A DNA stretch of 64,000 bases from Fragilariopsis cylindrus CCMP1102 (lineage: Eukaryota; Bacillariophyta; Bacillariophyceae; Bacillariales; Bacillariaceae): positions 62,001 to 126,000 of the forward strand of contig FMBT01000349.1 in assembly GCA_900095095.1 (NCBI GenBank), in the 5' to 3' direction. The translations under genes and the position numbers were made by a program. The stretch's first letter is position 1; each line of letters opens with the position of its first letter. Shown here piece by piece: positions 11,328-22,668 of this stretch. The notes under the pieces were generated by a model. The model had not been told where the DNA came from. It was given only the letters and a program-made list of their open reading frames with translations, and ran no database searches.

Positions 11328-14300
11328 TTATTTATCGTAGCTTTTTGAGAGCGGTATTCGTATGCACATATATTCATTTTCATCCCAATCTCCAACAGGA
11401 AAGTGCCAAGCGGTTCCGATTTTACTGTCTTTGTCGTCGATGACTGGATTTCCTTGTATTTCGCGACTGTAGAAATCGGCAGTTTTGAATCCAATTTCTC
11501 TGTCATAGCATTTTTCATCAACAAAAGCAGAAAATGTAAAATTGACCATGAAACTGCTGAACCATCTTCGGAAAAGACGCGGTTCAAGAAGTGACATTTT
11601 ATGGTCTCGAAGTTTGTCATTAGAAATTAGCATAGGGCGAGTCCCTGGCCATCGTCCTTCGGGGTTGTCAGGCGGAACGAAGTCTTCATCCATGCAAACG
11701 CTGGCAAACATCCAATAGTAATCGTCTAGACTTCCAAAAGGTACCACAAAGGCCTTCCCTTTATTAATCAAATCGTTCCGAATCTCCTTTTCTTTCGGTG
11801 ACAGTCTTTGCCTCACTGTTTCGGTAGCTTTTTGTAGTGAAAATTGATCTTGTGTGTACCTCTTGGGTAGGACAACTAGAACATTTTCTCCCATATTCTC
11901 CAATGCATCCACGACAAATTTGATCTGATGGTAATTGAAAGTTCCCTCTTGGAAATTTTGCATGTAATACGCTATATTTGGACCATCGATTATCGCAGTA
12001 AATGGTTTGCCGTCCCTATTCTGGATCCATTCTCCAAATTTGCTCAGCTTATCTGCAACATCGGTCTTAGTCGAATTGCGATGACGCTCTAGGTATGATG
12101 ACTTGACTAGGTATAAAAGGGCATCCTGGAATTGTTTTTTTTGGATAGGATCTAGCTTGATAAGTCGCAATTGCGCTTCACTCCTTGGACATTTGCCCGT
12201 GCTTTCGTCGATTTGAACACGACTCACAATCAATTCATCGGGTTTAGCCACGTCATTCTTCGTCTTGAGAGATTCCAAAAGATGTAACTGCTTCAGGTTT
12301 TTATTTGGGTCATTCCCACGTTGGAACGCGTTGTAAAGTCGCTTGGCAGAGGCAGATGAAATTTCAACAGAATTATCCGCTAGTTCCGATGCTAGTGCAT
12401 TGAACAACTCTGGTCCACATTTTACCGGATACGGCAATTCTTCGATTCCAACGATTGGTTCTGCATCGAATCTATAATAGTCAAGCCCGTGCCGATTTGA
12501 GAACAAGGTGAGATTCAATACAATTCTTGTAACACATTTTAATTTGTTGAATTTTGAATAAGCATGTGACCAGCTGCGATCAAACGTACCGAAAGTAACC
12601 ATTTTCTGCGATGCATGACATGAGTTGCACGAACGTCTCGGGCTGCAAATTAACAGTTTTTCCTCCTCCCTTCATCTTCACAAATAATTTAAACGCCGAG
12701 GGAGTGTCCCCTTGATCCAAATAACTTTGATAGATGGGGGCGTACGTCCGAAGCCTGAGATCGGCGTTTTCCTATGATTATACATGAAATTACATGTGCG
12801 GACACAACATCAATCAAATAGTCAATCAAACAAACCAATGGCAAAAAGCAACGTGGTTTGAGATAACGCAGGGAATGGAATAATGCAAAAACAACGTACT
12901 GGAGTATTATACATACAAGCCATACTAAATTATATACGTACCATTAACGTATCCAGAAGTCGTTCTGCTTCATTTGCTTTACCTAAGGAGACTAATCTTC
13001 GTACGTGGATGGCGGTGCTTTGTTCGGTTGGTTCGTGAAGAAAATCGTGAACTAGCGCCACTTCCGCTGACACATCAATTTCTTCTTCCTCGTCGTTGTC
13101 GCGGATCTCGCCATTGGTATTGTTGGAGGATCTCGTTTCGTTCAGAAAATCCAGTACGGAAAAAGAAGATTTATTCCTACCATCTACTCTTTTATCACCC
13201 ATGAACCCGTCATTATCACCGAATAATCCCGAATTCGATGTGGTACTTGAGGACATCATCGTCTTTCGTTTGGGCAACGAAAATGTTGAGCTAACGTACA
13301 GATAATTGTGCAATAGGTCTTTATTGTTCATTAAATATCCTGTTTCCTTCAGTTTAGACCATGCAACATCGAGAGGCTTCGCTGCACACGTCTGTGCACA
13401 AATAGTTCCCAAATATACCAGGGCCCGTTGGCGACTTCGTATTGCTTGTTCGTCCATCCCATTTCATCTATGAACCGTTTTCTTTGATCATCTAACTCCT
13501 TACGGAAACGTTTACTTCGAGACGTATTCATCCTATCATCGTGGTGGTATCTACTATAGCATTATTATTTTCATTGCCGTCGTGAACAGGGGCGTGGTTA
13601 TGGTCGTTGTTGTTACTACTTTCTGTTACTGCTTCTTCGTTTTCTCCTCTCAACGAGGAATGTAACGTCGGTAAATGTGGTTCGACAACGGGTATGGGGG
13701 AACGAAGCCAATCCATCACTTGATGAATTTGATTCGTTGTTCTGGCATTATATGGTGATCTGGGTGGTGGTGGTGATGTTTGTTGTTCTTGTGACGTACT
13801 TTTGTTCCTCTTTATCTGTTTGAATTTCTTAAGAAAATTGGGCCCCTCCATGACTTTTTCGATGAGTTCGACGTACTGATCCCACGATTCAACGTCGTAA
13901 TTATGACGACGAGAATCGTCATTATGGTCTTTTCCAGATAAATATTGAGGAGGAGGAAGAATGTCCAAGATCGAAGGTCGATTAATCGATGTGTAAGCGG
14001 GTGTTTTATTGTTTTCTATCGACGGAAATGAATTCGTCCTATTCCCTACAACACCTTCTTGACTTTCTTTTTGTTTCTTTTCCATGAGAGTGTTGACTTC
14101 ATCAAAAAAGGATCCTATATCGGCTACGGGAACTTCTCGCGTCACCCCCAGTTTATTCTCATTATTATTACTGCTGATTTCTTTGTTGCTGTTGCTGTTG
14201 CTATTGCTGTTGTCGTTCTCTAGGTTAGCAAAGAATTCGTTCAGTGTCAGTTTTTTCGTATCAGAATTTTGAGCATCTTTTCCATTGTTCCTTCGACGAT

Positions 14301-14807
14301 GACCATTGTCGTTATTATTATTACTATTATTACTATTACTATTATTATTATTGTTATTGTTATTGTTATAATTATAATTATAATTATTATTATTATTATT
14401 ATTATTATTATTGTTATTATATTGTCTTGGATGATTCGGTCTCCGTCTTGTTGCTGTTGCTGCAGTCGCATGATCTTTCTTTTCTGTTTTTCCACGACTA
14501 TCTTATTATTTGTCTTCTTGTTGCGCTTCGTATTGTTGACTTTATTGCGTCGATTTTTTTCTTTCATGTCTAAGCTTTCGTTGCCAATCGTTCCCTCCAC
14601 AGCTCTCAAAAATGCCGTTTTCTGTTCCCGAACAACATCGTCACTATCGCTAGGTACAGATCCGTTGCCGCCGTTACTGGAATGCCTTTGTTGTTGTTGT
14701 CGTCCTCCTCCGAGTAGAAGTATCTTGGTTTGCAATGGACCAAGTCTTGTTCTTGCCGCCGTTGCATGTCGCGAACAAAACGGAAGTAACCATCCTCCAC
14801 CCATCAC
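11328..14807 (-). CDS. PRORP: Second protein-only RNase P (PRORP), mitochondrial-type leader, frame-interrupted
   Basis: The nuclease exon (11328-12471) and a PPR exon (12590-12771) splice cleanly to the exon beginning at 12942. Upstream, coding sequence continues to Met at 14807 but changes frame three times: at about 13420-13440, 13528-13562, and within the Asn-codon repeat near 14310-14440. Each change is equivalent to one missing base. Homology with the neighbouring PRORP runs across the first break (RALVYLG matches RSFVKLG), so these are interruptions within one gene. The nuclease domain is complete: IIDGPNIAYYM, GSLDDYYWMF, ISNDKLRDH, WHFP and a late Cys. The zinc motif is CPRS, lacking the second Cys. 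The N-terminus (MMGGGWLLPFCSRHATAART) is Arg-rich without acidic residues, like a mitochondrial presequence. It may be an active enzyme with assembly errors or a young pseudogene. Confidence 0.8.
14311..14422. repeat. AAT/ATT trinucleotide tract inside PRORP2
   Basis: Imperfect ATT repeats (AAT on the coding strand, with AAC, AGT and TAT variants) encode polyAsn/Tyr in the frame continuous with downstream exon sequence, and polyIle in the frame continuous with the N-terminus. The frame change of PRORP2 must occur in or near this tract, which is an easy place for length errors or real polymorphism. Confidence 0.8.
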
Positions 14808-15335
14808 AAAGAGTGTGTTGTGAAAGCTGACGTTACTTGTTCTTGCGGTAGCCTCTAGCTAGCTATTGATTTGAATACACAAGAGAGAGTACCATGAATA
14901 GTTGGATGATTATAACTGAGAGATAGTACTGTATGAAATGAATAAATTATAAATTCAAATCTGCTGTGGTTGGACGACGATCCATCAGTCAAGTAATTTC
15001 TCAGTCATGGATAGCGTTTCCTGACTGGATTCCCTCCAGTCACGGATGATACTAATCTGCTGCTAATGCAAAATAATTATGTCGTTTTGTCTATACTAAT
15101 GTAGATATATAATGTATATCGTTTTCACTTATTATATATAATTATTTGTTATTTCTGTTACGACTGGTCTATGAAAAGGTTTCCTATTGTTGACCTGTAT
15201 GTTTGGCCATGTTTTTTCACATAAAAGTTGACATGATAGTTTAAATTCTCCGTGGTTTGGAATCTTCGATAGATACTTTAGCGAAACAACTACTTTTGCT
15301 GAGGGTTTTCTCAGATAAAATTAATCATTTACTAA
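14808..15335. other. Spacer between PRORP2 start and UBA3 end
   Basis: No coding signal. It contains CTAGCTAGCTATTG at 14855-14868, one of several copies of a CTAGCTAG element scattered through the window's intergenic DNA and introns. It probably includes the PRORP2 promoter and the UBA3 3' end. Confidence 0.4.
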
Positions 15336-17588
15336 TCAGTTTATTTGTTTGAAACGAACCGCCAAGGAAAGATGAGCGTGTTGTAAGACTGGATCCGTTA
15401 CCGCGATTTCTTCTCCATCCATTACGAGCGACTTTAAAGGCTTGTCCAAGTTGGACCGAGTTGCACTCTCCAATGCAGGAGGTTTCTGCATATACAAGAG
15501 TTTTGAGGCTGACGTCAAGCTTGGGCTTTTGAGACGGAGATCCCCCTCCCCGTCACAGAGCTGTTGAATGAGTTCGTTCAAGGTCATCGTAGGAAGGACG
15601 TTTACCGTGCGAACCTTCGAAGAACAAACAGGACACTTTGTAGAGAAGAAAAGGAAGAAAAGTAAAATTAGAATAATAGAAGGGAAGAAATTTGATATGT
15701 TGTTGTTAGTTTTTATTCTTCCTGCTGTCGTAGTTTAAAAGATGTGTCAATTACTTACATCTTCCTTTCGTTCGTACACGAAAGTGTGACTGTATACACC
15801 CTCTGATATGCGTTATGAGACGAGAAATGGAGAAACAATGTAAGGAAAGAAAGGAGGAAACAAATAAAATGAAATGAAACGAAATGAAACGAAACAAAAT
15901 ACCACGGGATTGAACTAACCTGATCCCATATACATCATATACGAATTCAAAGTCTGAGAACAATAAGTGAGTATCTTGAGAGCTTCTAATACACACGCCG
16001 CTGAAACAATTGCATTGGTAGAAGCAACAGCTGGAATGATATTTTTCACAACACCCATTGTTAGCATATAAGTAACACCGTCGATGTTGTACTTCGTAGC
16101 ACGTTCGAGTGCACGGTCGTAAACCCATTTCATGTCGTCTGGACTGTCGTTATCGATTTTCTTATCAGGAAATTCTTTCGGCCAGAGTAAGATTGACGCG
16201 TACGCAATACAATGTTCAGGTTTTCGTGGCGTTTCGGCAATGGTACAAAGTGGATACGATTTTTGTGGGGGGAAAGCCTCTAAACTACACTCGAAGCAGC
16301 TTGTAATTCTAGGAAGAATGACACGCGCTTGTCCGGAAAATCCCTCAGTTCCTCCATCGATGATAGGAACAATACTTTCCGGGTCGGTTGGGTCCCCATC
16401 TTCGTCGACCTTTACCAAACCTACCATAGTAGCGTTTAACCAACGACGAGCCTCGACGTTATCCAGACCGGAAAGAATAACATTAAATTCCGCATAAAAG
16501 GAAGGATCCTTGTCTTGAATCATCCCGTGATGGGCAATTACGTTCATCCATGGGCACCGTTCGTTGATAAAAGCAGCTCTGTCATATTCCGAGATACAAG
16601 ATCAACCGTAGGGACAAGTTAGATGGACGAACATACAAGCATCTTTTCTGGTTTCTTTGGTAAACTTTTTCATTCAACTTACGCTACTTTTGCCTTTGAC
16701 GATCCTACGTCCTTTTGACGAAAAAGAAACTACAATTACCAGAGATTGAATATTACATATATTATTTTGGATGGATGGATGGATGAATGAATGACCAATA
16801 AAAAATGAAAAGTGCACGAGAATTAGAGTGTGTATTTACTGTATACGAAGTAGTAATGATCAAAACAAAAGCAAAGAAATTAATCAACGCATTCGGCACC
16901 AATAAGTTGAGAAGATTGTTTGATTTGAGTATTCGTACCTGACGATTGAGATTGGTTACGTCAATTTGATCAAGATCGATTACGTGTACATCGTTGACTC
17001 CTGACATGGCTAAATCTTTCAAAAGCTCACAACCTAAGCCCCCAGCACCAACAACTGTACAGTAGTAGAAAAATAAATAGACAAAAAAACAATGAACAAA
17101 CAAATCAAATCCATTAGAGAAGTCGGATGGAGTAGTGTAGTGTGATCAATGGGAGAAAAGCAGTTTGAACAGACAAACAAACAAACAAACAAACAAACAA
17201 ACAAACAAACAAACAAACAAACAAACAAACAGACAGACAGACAAAAGATAGCGTTTATTTTAATTTAACGTACCCAAAACTTTTGCTTTGGACAATAATG
17301 GATGCGTCGGTGGTTGTTGCTGTTGCTGTCCTTTTGGAATAATAGAAGAAATAGGTTCGAATTCTCCAATGGCTAATGCACCATCTTCATTGGCAAAGAC
17401 AGAAGGTCTACTGAGTAAAGTTAGAAAAGAACCGCGAGGTGGAACTATCAATTTCGATGATTTCGATATTGATCCCGAACTCGATTTCGACTTATTTTGA
17501 TTATTATTCGATGGTAGTAGATTTTCATCAACTTCCTTTAGTTTGTATTTAGAAGATAAAAATAAAGTGCAGAGCACAGAGCACACAG

Positions 17589-17624
<36 letters not shown>

Positions 17625-18020
17625 AAACATTAGATCAATCGCAAAAGCAGTGTGGAGTATTGTACATGGTGAGAAGCAATTATTTAAAATTATGAAAAAA
17701 TCTTGTAGACTATTACGCGTATTCAGTATCATAATTTTTTGAATACCAGCCATAAATAATAATAAGACAGTAGGTAGATACTTTTATAGTAGTGATTGTG
17801 AATGAATCGTACGCACCATAGCGTCACTGTCATTGTTAATATTAATGTTGTTACCGCTGCTAATAATTTCGTCCCTACTAGTAGGACTACCATCGCCATC
17901 TCGCATCGTCGCATTGTCATTATTATCTTCTTCGTTTGAAGATATTTCATCCAAGGTTCGTTTTCCCCCCATGATAACAGCAGATTCTTCTTCGACCATT
18001 ATCGCTCTATGTGTTAGCAA
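15336..18020 (-). CDS. UBA3: UBA3, catalytic subunit of the NEDD8-activating enzyme E1
   Basis: Seven exons on the minus strand (17817-18020, 17274-17535, 16939-17054, 16683-16729, 15920-16578, 15759-15802, 15336-15635) join in frame to about 543 residues. UBA3 with its AXR1/NAE1 partner adenylates NEDD8 and passes it to UBC12, controlling cullin-RING ligases. Visible features are the ATP site [15 protein letters not shown] (from about residue 156), the [17 protein letters not shown] stretch, the catalytic Cys at about 321 in [11 protein letters not shown] followed by PEHCIAYA, two zinc CxxC pairs (CFEC in exon 5, CPVC in exon 7), and a C-terminal ubiquitin-fold domain for E2 binding. PEHCI and the WPKEFP motif favour UBA3 over UBA2. 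The roughly 155-residue N-terminal extension is acidic and low complexity, longer than in animals. Met at 17999 is an alternative start. Confidence 0.93.
17172..17242. repeat. (ACAA)n then (ACAG)n microsatellite in a UBA3 intron
   Basis: About fifteen tandem ACAA units followed by ACAG units lie in the intron between UBA3 exons 2 and 3. It is a plain simple-sequence repeat. An AGT triplet repeat lies in the preceding intron near 17588-17624. Confidence 0.9.
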
Positions 18021-18674
18021 TAGTAAAGGTGTATTATAGAAATGATTTTGTTTTCTTCCTTCTATTCCTTTAACTCGCCTTGGCTTTGTTATTAGTTTGA
18101 AGTTGTTATTAGAGTTTAAAGTTTAAGAGTTCAAATAGAAAAGCCATCATCGAGAATACAATGTCAAATGAATGAATGAATCGAATGAATCGAATGAATC
18201 GAATGAATGAATCGAATGAATCGAATGAATCATACTTTTCATTCGGAAAAATTGAGGGGGAAAGCTATTTTCTCTAACCCCCCCTCCCCTAAAGCGCGCA
18301 ATTTTATGCAACATATTTTTATTTAATATATGAGAAAGAGCGCAAAATCAAGCGTTAAATAATAGGGCTAGGACCTACTTACGTTTTCTTTAATACACTA
18401 TTGTAGCACAACTTTCATTAGTAGTACTAGTACTGTAGTATTTGCTCCGCCGAGTAGCACTCTCTGTCCAAGCAGCTACTATCATAAGCATCGCAAAAGC
18501 AACAGGCGTATCTATTGTAGCTAGCTTATATGTATCCAATTTTATTTGTATAATATATTGCATTGTTTCAATATTTCGGAGTCGAGTCTATCTCGATCAT
18601 CAAATCGACTAAATTCGATAATAGATTTTCTCAATCGGATTGTTTTTTCTTTCATCTCTTCGCACTACGGTACA
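18021..18674. other. Divergent promoter region UBA3 / DNA-binding protein gene
   Basis: Holds the GAATGAATC repeat (18168-18231), a C-run, a GTACTAGTAC palindrome at 18424-18433 and AT-rich sequence. An in-frame Met at 18546 exists upstream of the chosen start at 18675 of the next gene, so part of this may be translated. Confidence 0.45.
18168..18231. repeat. GAATGAATC-type short tandem repeat
   Basis: Interleaved GAATGAAT and CGAATGAAT units in the spacer upstream of the UBA3 start. It is non-coding. Confidence 0.85.
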
Positions 18675-20590
18675 ATGAGTAGCTACACTTCTAGCAAGTA
18701 CAAGTATAATCGTCATGCTTCACCTAACGGTAACGGTCAGGTGAATGCGCTTCATTCTCATCAAGCTTACGATGTGGACGTTGAGTACCCAGTAGCTCAC
18801 ATGCCACTTCACCAATTAGAGCGTCAGTTTCATTATCATCAGCAACAACAACAACAGCAGCAACAGCAACAGCAAGAACACCATGAAGCACAACAGCGCC
18901 TTCCTATTAGACAAGGACAAGGACAAGAACAAGAAGTTAACGCTGACGTCGTCATCGATGCGACTTCTTCGGTATTGCAACACGATGACTCTGTGATAGA
19001 TAATGATGATGTCGTGTTACATTATCAACCTACGCATAATCCTGAATCTCTTCCTCCGATTACCGAACAACATCATCATCAGCATCAGTATCAGCATCAT
19101 TATCTCCATCATCAAAATATCCCTCCTCCCATAATACCTTCCCCGCTGATGCATTACCAACAACAACAGGGACATCAAATGGATCTTAAGATAGCATATA
19201 ATAATCATCAACAATATTCTCGTCATCAAGAGCAGCAGCAGCAGCAGCAACAGCAACAGCAAGATCGATCATCGTCCTCTGTAGACTCAACGACGCTGTT
19301 GGATGAGAGAACGGTGTCCCTCTACGACAATCAGAGTTCTCCTCTGTCAATACCATCTCGTCCAAAGACTTCCATACTTTCTACAGATAGTGACAAAAAT
19401 GAAATAGAAGGTAGGAAAAACAAGAAGGTTAATGATATTGATACTACCGAGAAGAAAAAGAATGCCAAAAGAAATCGACTACAGACAGGGAAGAAAAAAC
19501 AGCAAGGGATGGAAGGAAGATCTCTACTAGCGGTAGTAGGTATAGCCTCCAAGAAACCACGTCGACGGCGATATGAAAACGACCTAAAACTCGAAGTATT
19601 GGAACAACTCAAGGTGCCACACGCGAAATTTTCGGACGTTGCTTCCAGATACAGTATTCCAGAAAATACACTCAGGGATTGGAGAAAGGCTAACGTTGCA
19701 CATGCCATCGAAACGGCTCAAGAGAAAAATTGTGGTCGATTGAAGGTTCGTATTATATAAAGTCGCTAGCTAGCTATTGTGCCCGCCATCATATCCTCTA
19801 GGATACATTCAATGAACAAGACTGATTAATAATATACATTGCTTCTCACCAAAACAAGCAAATAAAACAAAAATTCCTTTATTTATCTCTTTAACTCGTA
19901 AAAAAAAATCGTTCTCCATTCAACAGGCTAATGTATACGACCCAATGAGACGACTAACTGAGACGCTCGTAACATTCTTTGAACACAACAAACAGCAGCC
20001 GAGATACCTGCGACAATCAATCACAACGAAATTTGTTGTGGCTAAGGTACGTGCTTACGATAGATATAGATATAGATATATAAGAGAGGCTGAGACCCAT
20101 ATATTTCTCTCTCTCTTTATTTTGTCTGTAGTAACACACTCAACGTAATGCAACAAACTTTTCACTTTTCGATATACGACGCATGGCACAACTGATATAG
20201 GGTATTGAAGCTAGGGATAAATTAATAAAACGCCACGACACCCACCCTTATCTAGACCCTAAAGAAATAAAAGCGCTTGAAACATTCATTGGCAGCGATT
20301 CCTGGGCCAAAAAATTCGCCAAACGAGCTGATTTGAAAATGACGGGCGCTAGAGTGAAGGAATTGAAGGATGAGGAAGTCAATGAATATCATCAGTCTCT
20401 CAAGAAGATGGCCACCCGCGTCCGACAGGCAGGGATTTGCTACGAAGAGGTCGCAAATTTATTACGACAAGCAACGGAGAAGCTTTTACGTGCAAGCATT
20501 ATTCAGTCTACCGCTTCAAATCGCCTCATGGGCGACATTGCTGTTACCAATAGCCGTAACGGTAACGGTAATGACTTGAGCCAGAAATGA
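18675..20590 (+). CDS. psq/CENP-B-type helix-turn-helix DNA-binding protein, polyQ-rich
   Basis: Three exons (18675-19745, 19927-20046, 20201-20590) join in frame to about 526 residues. The first 280 residues are His/Gln-rich low complexity. A basic patch (KKPRRRRYENDLKLEV) leads into a psq-like helix-turn-helix (KFSDVASRYSIPENTLRDWRK). Exons 2-3 encode a second helical unit ending in FIGSDSWAKKFAKRADLKM, which resembles the CENP-B HTH (a bulky Trp followed by a Lys/Arg-rich F-x-x-R). This psq plus CENP-B pairing occurs in Tigger/pogo transposases and in host proteins derived from them. No DDE nuclease domain follows, so the gene encodes a DNA-binding protein without transposase activity, probably domesticated. 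An upstream in-frame Met (18546) would add a hydrophobic stretch and seems less likely. The first donor (GTTCGT) is weak. Confidence 0.7.
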
Positions 20591-21640
20591 TACTCTCTTC
20601 GAAATGCATTGAATGGAAGTTAATGCATATACGTATGTGCAGTAAAAATCGACCACCTAATACAGTATAATTAATCTAACGTTAGACTGTTTATTAAGAG
20701 GGTTGTATTATCTTTTCTTGGTTGATTAACATCATCTATTTTATAGCAGGAAGATGTTTGCTGACCATCATCTAAAAATACGTCATGGTGGACAAAAGCA
20801 ATATCACCAGCCAGACCTTCTTGAGGACCATGAAAGCGGACGCAATCCTGGAAAGATTCTTAATCATCTTAATCTTTGTTGACATATTTGCCTAGGAAAG
20901 ATCAAAACAACACATCATTATGAATTCGAACAACAGTAGCAAAAGGAAAACTTTCCCTGCCAAATAAATGGATAGATGTTATGTTGACAACTAACGTTAA
21001 CCCCATGGTAGAAGCGGTTCCGACGCTACTACTAGTAGCTAGCTAGAATGAGCATAATAATGAATACATAAAAGTCAATGTAAAGAATGTAACTGTCTTG
21101 CTGTCATAATAATGATATCCTACTACTAGCTAGTAAAAAGTCACACGCATGAAATTGATGCCGCTGTTTCGTTGACGTACGCAACTTTAACGTCATCTTC
21201 GTTACGGCTACTTCTATCACTACCACCACCGCGGCCACTGTAATTGGTACAGCCAATAATTCAGACACGATTTCGTCGTTTTATACGGACATCATTTAAT
21301 CTTGGTAAGTATTCGCCAACTACGACGTATTTTTACGATGGCGACAAACAAGAACGTTCTAGATCACCATTACTTAAGGATGCGTGTTGACAGAGCGCGA
21401 TGGTACGAACTGCATTCACACTTGAGCGCTTTCCTTCACAAAGCAATCACGTCCGCGACGAGATTCGAAAATTCGTACCTATCTTACTTATAATTTAATC
21501 ACTTCTTGATTATAATTTGTATCACTTTAGCCACAACACAACAGCAATCGCTATTCAGCTTAGAAATCAGTCGTGTTTAAATTTTTTAATATACTAATAA
21601 ATCATACAAAATTTAAAAGTTTTGATACCAACAATCAATC
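20591..21640. other. Intergenic region upstream of HSF-domain gene
   Basis: About 1 kb with no conserved coding sequence. It includes TAGCTAGCTAG at 21036-21046 and a short non-conserved ORF (21302-21493) that looks like chance. Confidence 0.4.
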
Positions 21641-22438
21641 ATGCCAGTAACTTATTTAAATAGTCTAGATCTCTCACAAATACGGAAACCTCGATATACT
21701 AAAATGAATAAAATTACAAGTTTTTCTACTCCAAAAATGAGAAAGGATCGTAGAACTACAGCGTCATTTCCAGTGAAGCTAATTAGAATGCTAACTGACG
21801 TTGAAAAATGTGGTCAACAATCGATCGTGACATGGAATCCAGATGGAAGAACATTACAAGTACTTAACCATAAGAAATTCGTTTCGGAAATCCTCCCCAA
21901 CTATTTCAAGCAAAGTAAGTATAAAAGTTTTCAGAGACAACTCAACTTTTATGGCTTTCAGCGCGTTAATCATGGCCCGTTGGAAGGTTCATATGGACAC
22001 CCAAAATTTGTTCGTGGAAATGAAGAACAAGTGAAGCATATGACTCGATTAGATAAGAATAAGAAGGTCAAAGTCAATGACAGTGTCGTCAAAGTCAAAA
22101 ACAGTGACAGTATCAAAGAAGACGTAGAAAATGTTAAGAGGTTGCTTAACGAAGAAATTCCCGAGGACAGATTACTTGATTTAATGGGAACAGAAAAGAC
22201 GAATGAAATCCACAGCGACAACAAAGAAATTCCCGAGAACACAATCACCAAATCTGAATTCGAAGAAACTATCGGTTCTTTACGTAGAAGTAGTTTTGTC
22301 GGCGAAAGGTCGGTACCACGAATAAGTACTATCGGTTTGATCAACTTGCGAGATTCTCGTCGAGGAAGTACAAAGGACGGAACCCGCTTATCTTTTTCTG
22401 GAAAAACCTTTCGCTTTATGGCCGCTGACTTTCATTAA
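21641..22438 (+). CDS. Heat-shock-factor-type DNA-binding transcription factor
   Basis: Intronless ORF of 265 residues. The HSF winged-helix domain spans about residues 45-128: FPVKLIRMLTDVE, then IVTWNPDGRTLQVLN, FVSEILPNYFKQSKYKSFQR, QLNFYGFQRV and the closing FVRGNEEQ. The recognition helix with SFQRQLNFYGF is textbook HSF. HSF-type factors are the most expanded transcription factor family in diatoms. Canonical HSFs bind nGAAn arrays and trimerise through heptad repeats, but no clear long heptad repeat follows here, only a charged linker (KVKVNDSVVKVKNSDSIKED). Target genes cannot be inferred. Confidence 0.92.
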   Translation: MPVTYLNSLDLSQIRKPRYTKMNKITSFSTPKMRKDRRTTASFPVKLIRMLTDVEKCGQQSIVTWNPDGRTLQVLNHKKFVSEILPNYFKQSKYKSFQRQLNFYGFQRVNHGPLEGSYGHPKFVRGNEEQVKHMTRLDKNKKVKVNDSVVKVKNSDSIKEDVENVKRLLNEEIPEDRLLDLMGTEKTNEIHSDNKEIPENTITKSEFEETIGSLRRSSFVGERSVPRISTIGLINLRDSRRGSTKDGTRLSFSGKTFRFMAADFH

Positions 22439-22668
22439 TTTAGTTAGCCAAAGATCCATTCTTCGTTGATACATGAATAGGAGGGTTAAACCTCACCAAT
22501 TCTTTGTGGTGGTTGTTGTTGTTGTTGTTGTTATTAATTTGGGGTTATCATCAATAATTAATTAATAATCTGGGTCAAGATTAAAATAATAGAGATGTAA
22601 GGTTTTTTTTGCATTTATTCCATCGATTTATTATTTCACTAAGTTAGTAGAGCCCCTCCACTCCTCTT

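Noticed and set aside
11309-11620. Alternative minus-strand frame at the PRORP2 3' end
   Set aside because: The overlapping frame encodes the conserved NYN nuclease domain, so this one is a shadow.
12974-13305. Plus-strand ORFs over PRORP2
   Set aside because: They overlap conserved PPR-region coding sequence on the other strand and show no family resemblance.
13528-14145. A separate gene upstream of PRORP2
   Set aside because: No homology of its own, and its sequence continues the PRORP2 N-terminal region; treated as part of PRORP2 separated by a frame break.
14247-14807. Long ORF with poly-isoleucine as a hydrophobic membrane protein
   Set aside because: The poly-Ile is an ATA-frame reading of the AAT repeat inside PRORP2. 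Only the first part (to about 14440) is believed as PRORP2 N-terminus.
17034-17228. ORF with repeated Phe-Val-Cys-Leu units
   Set aside because: Translation of an ACAA microsatellite within a UBA3 intron.
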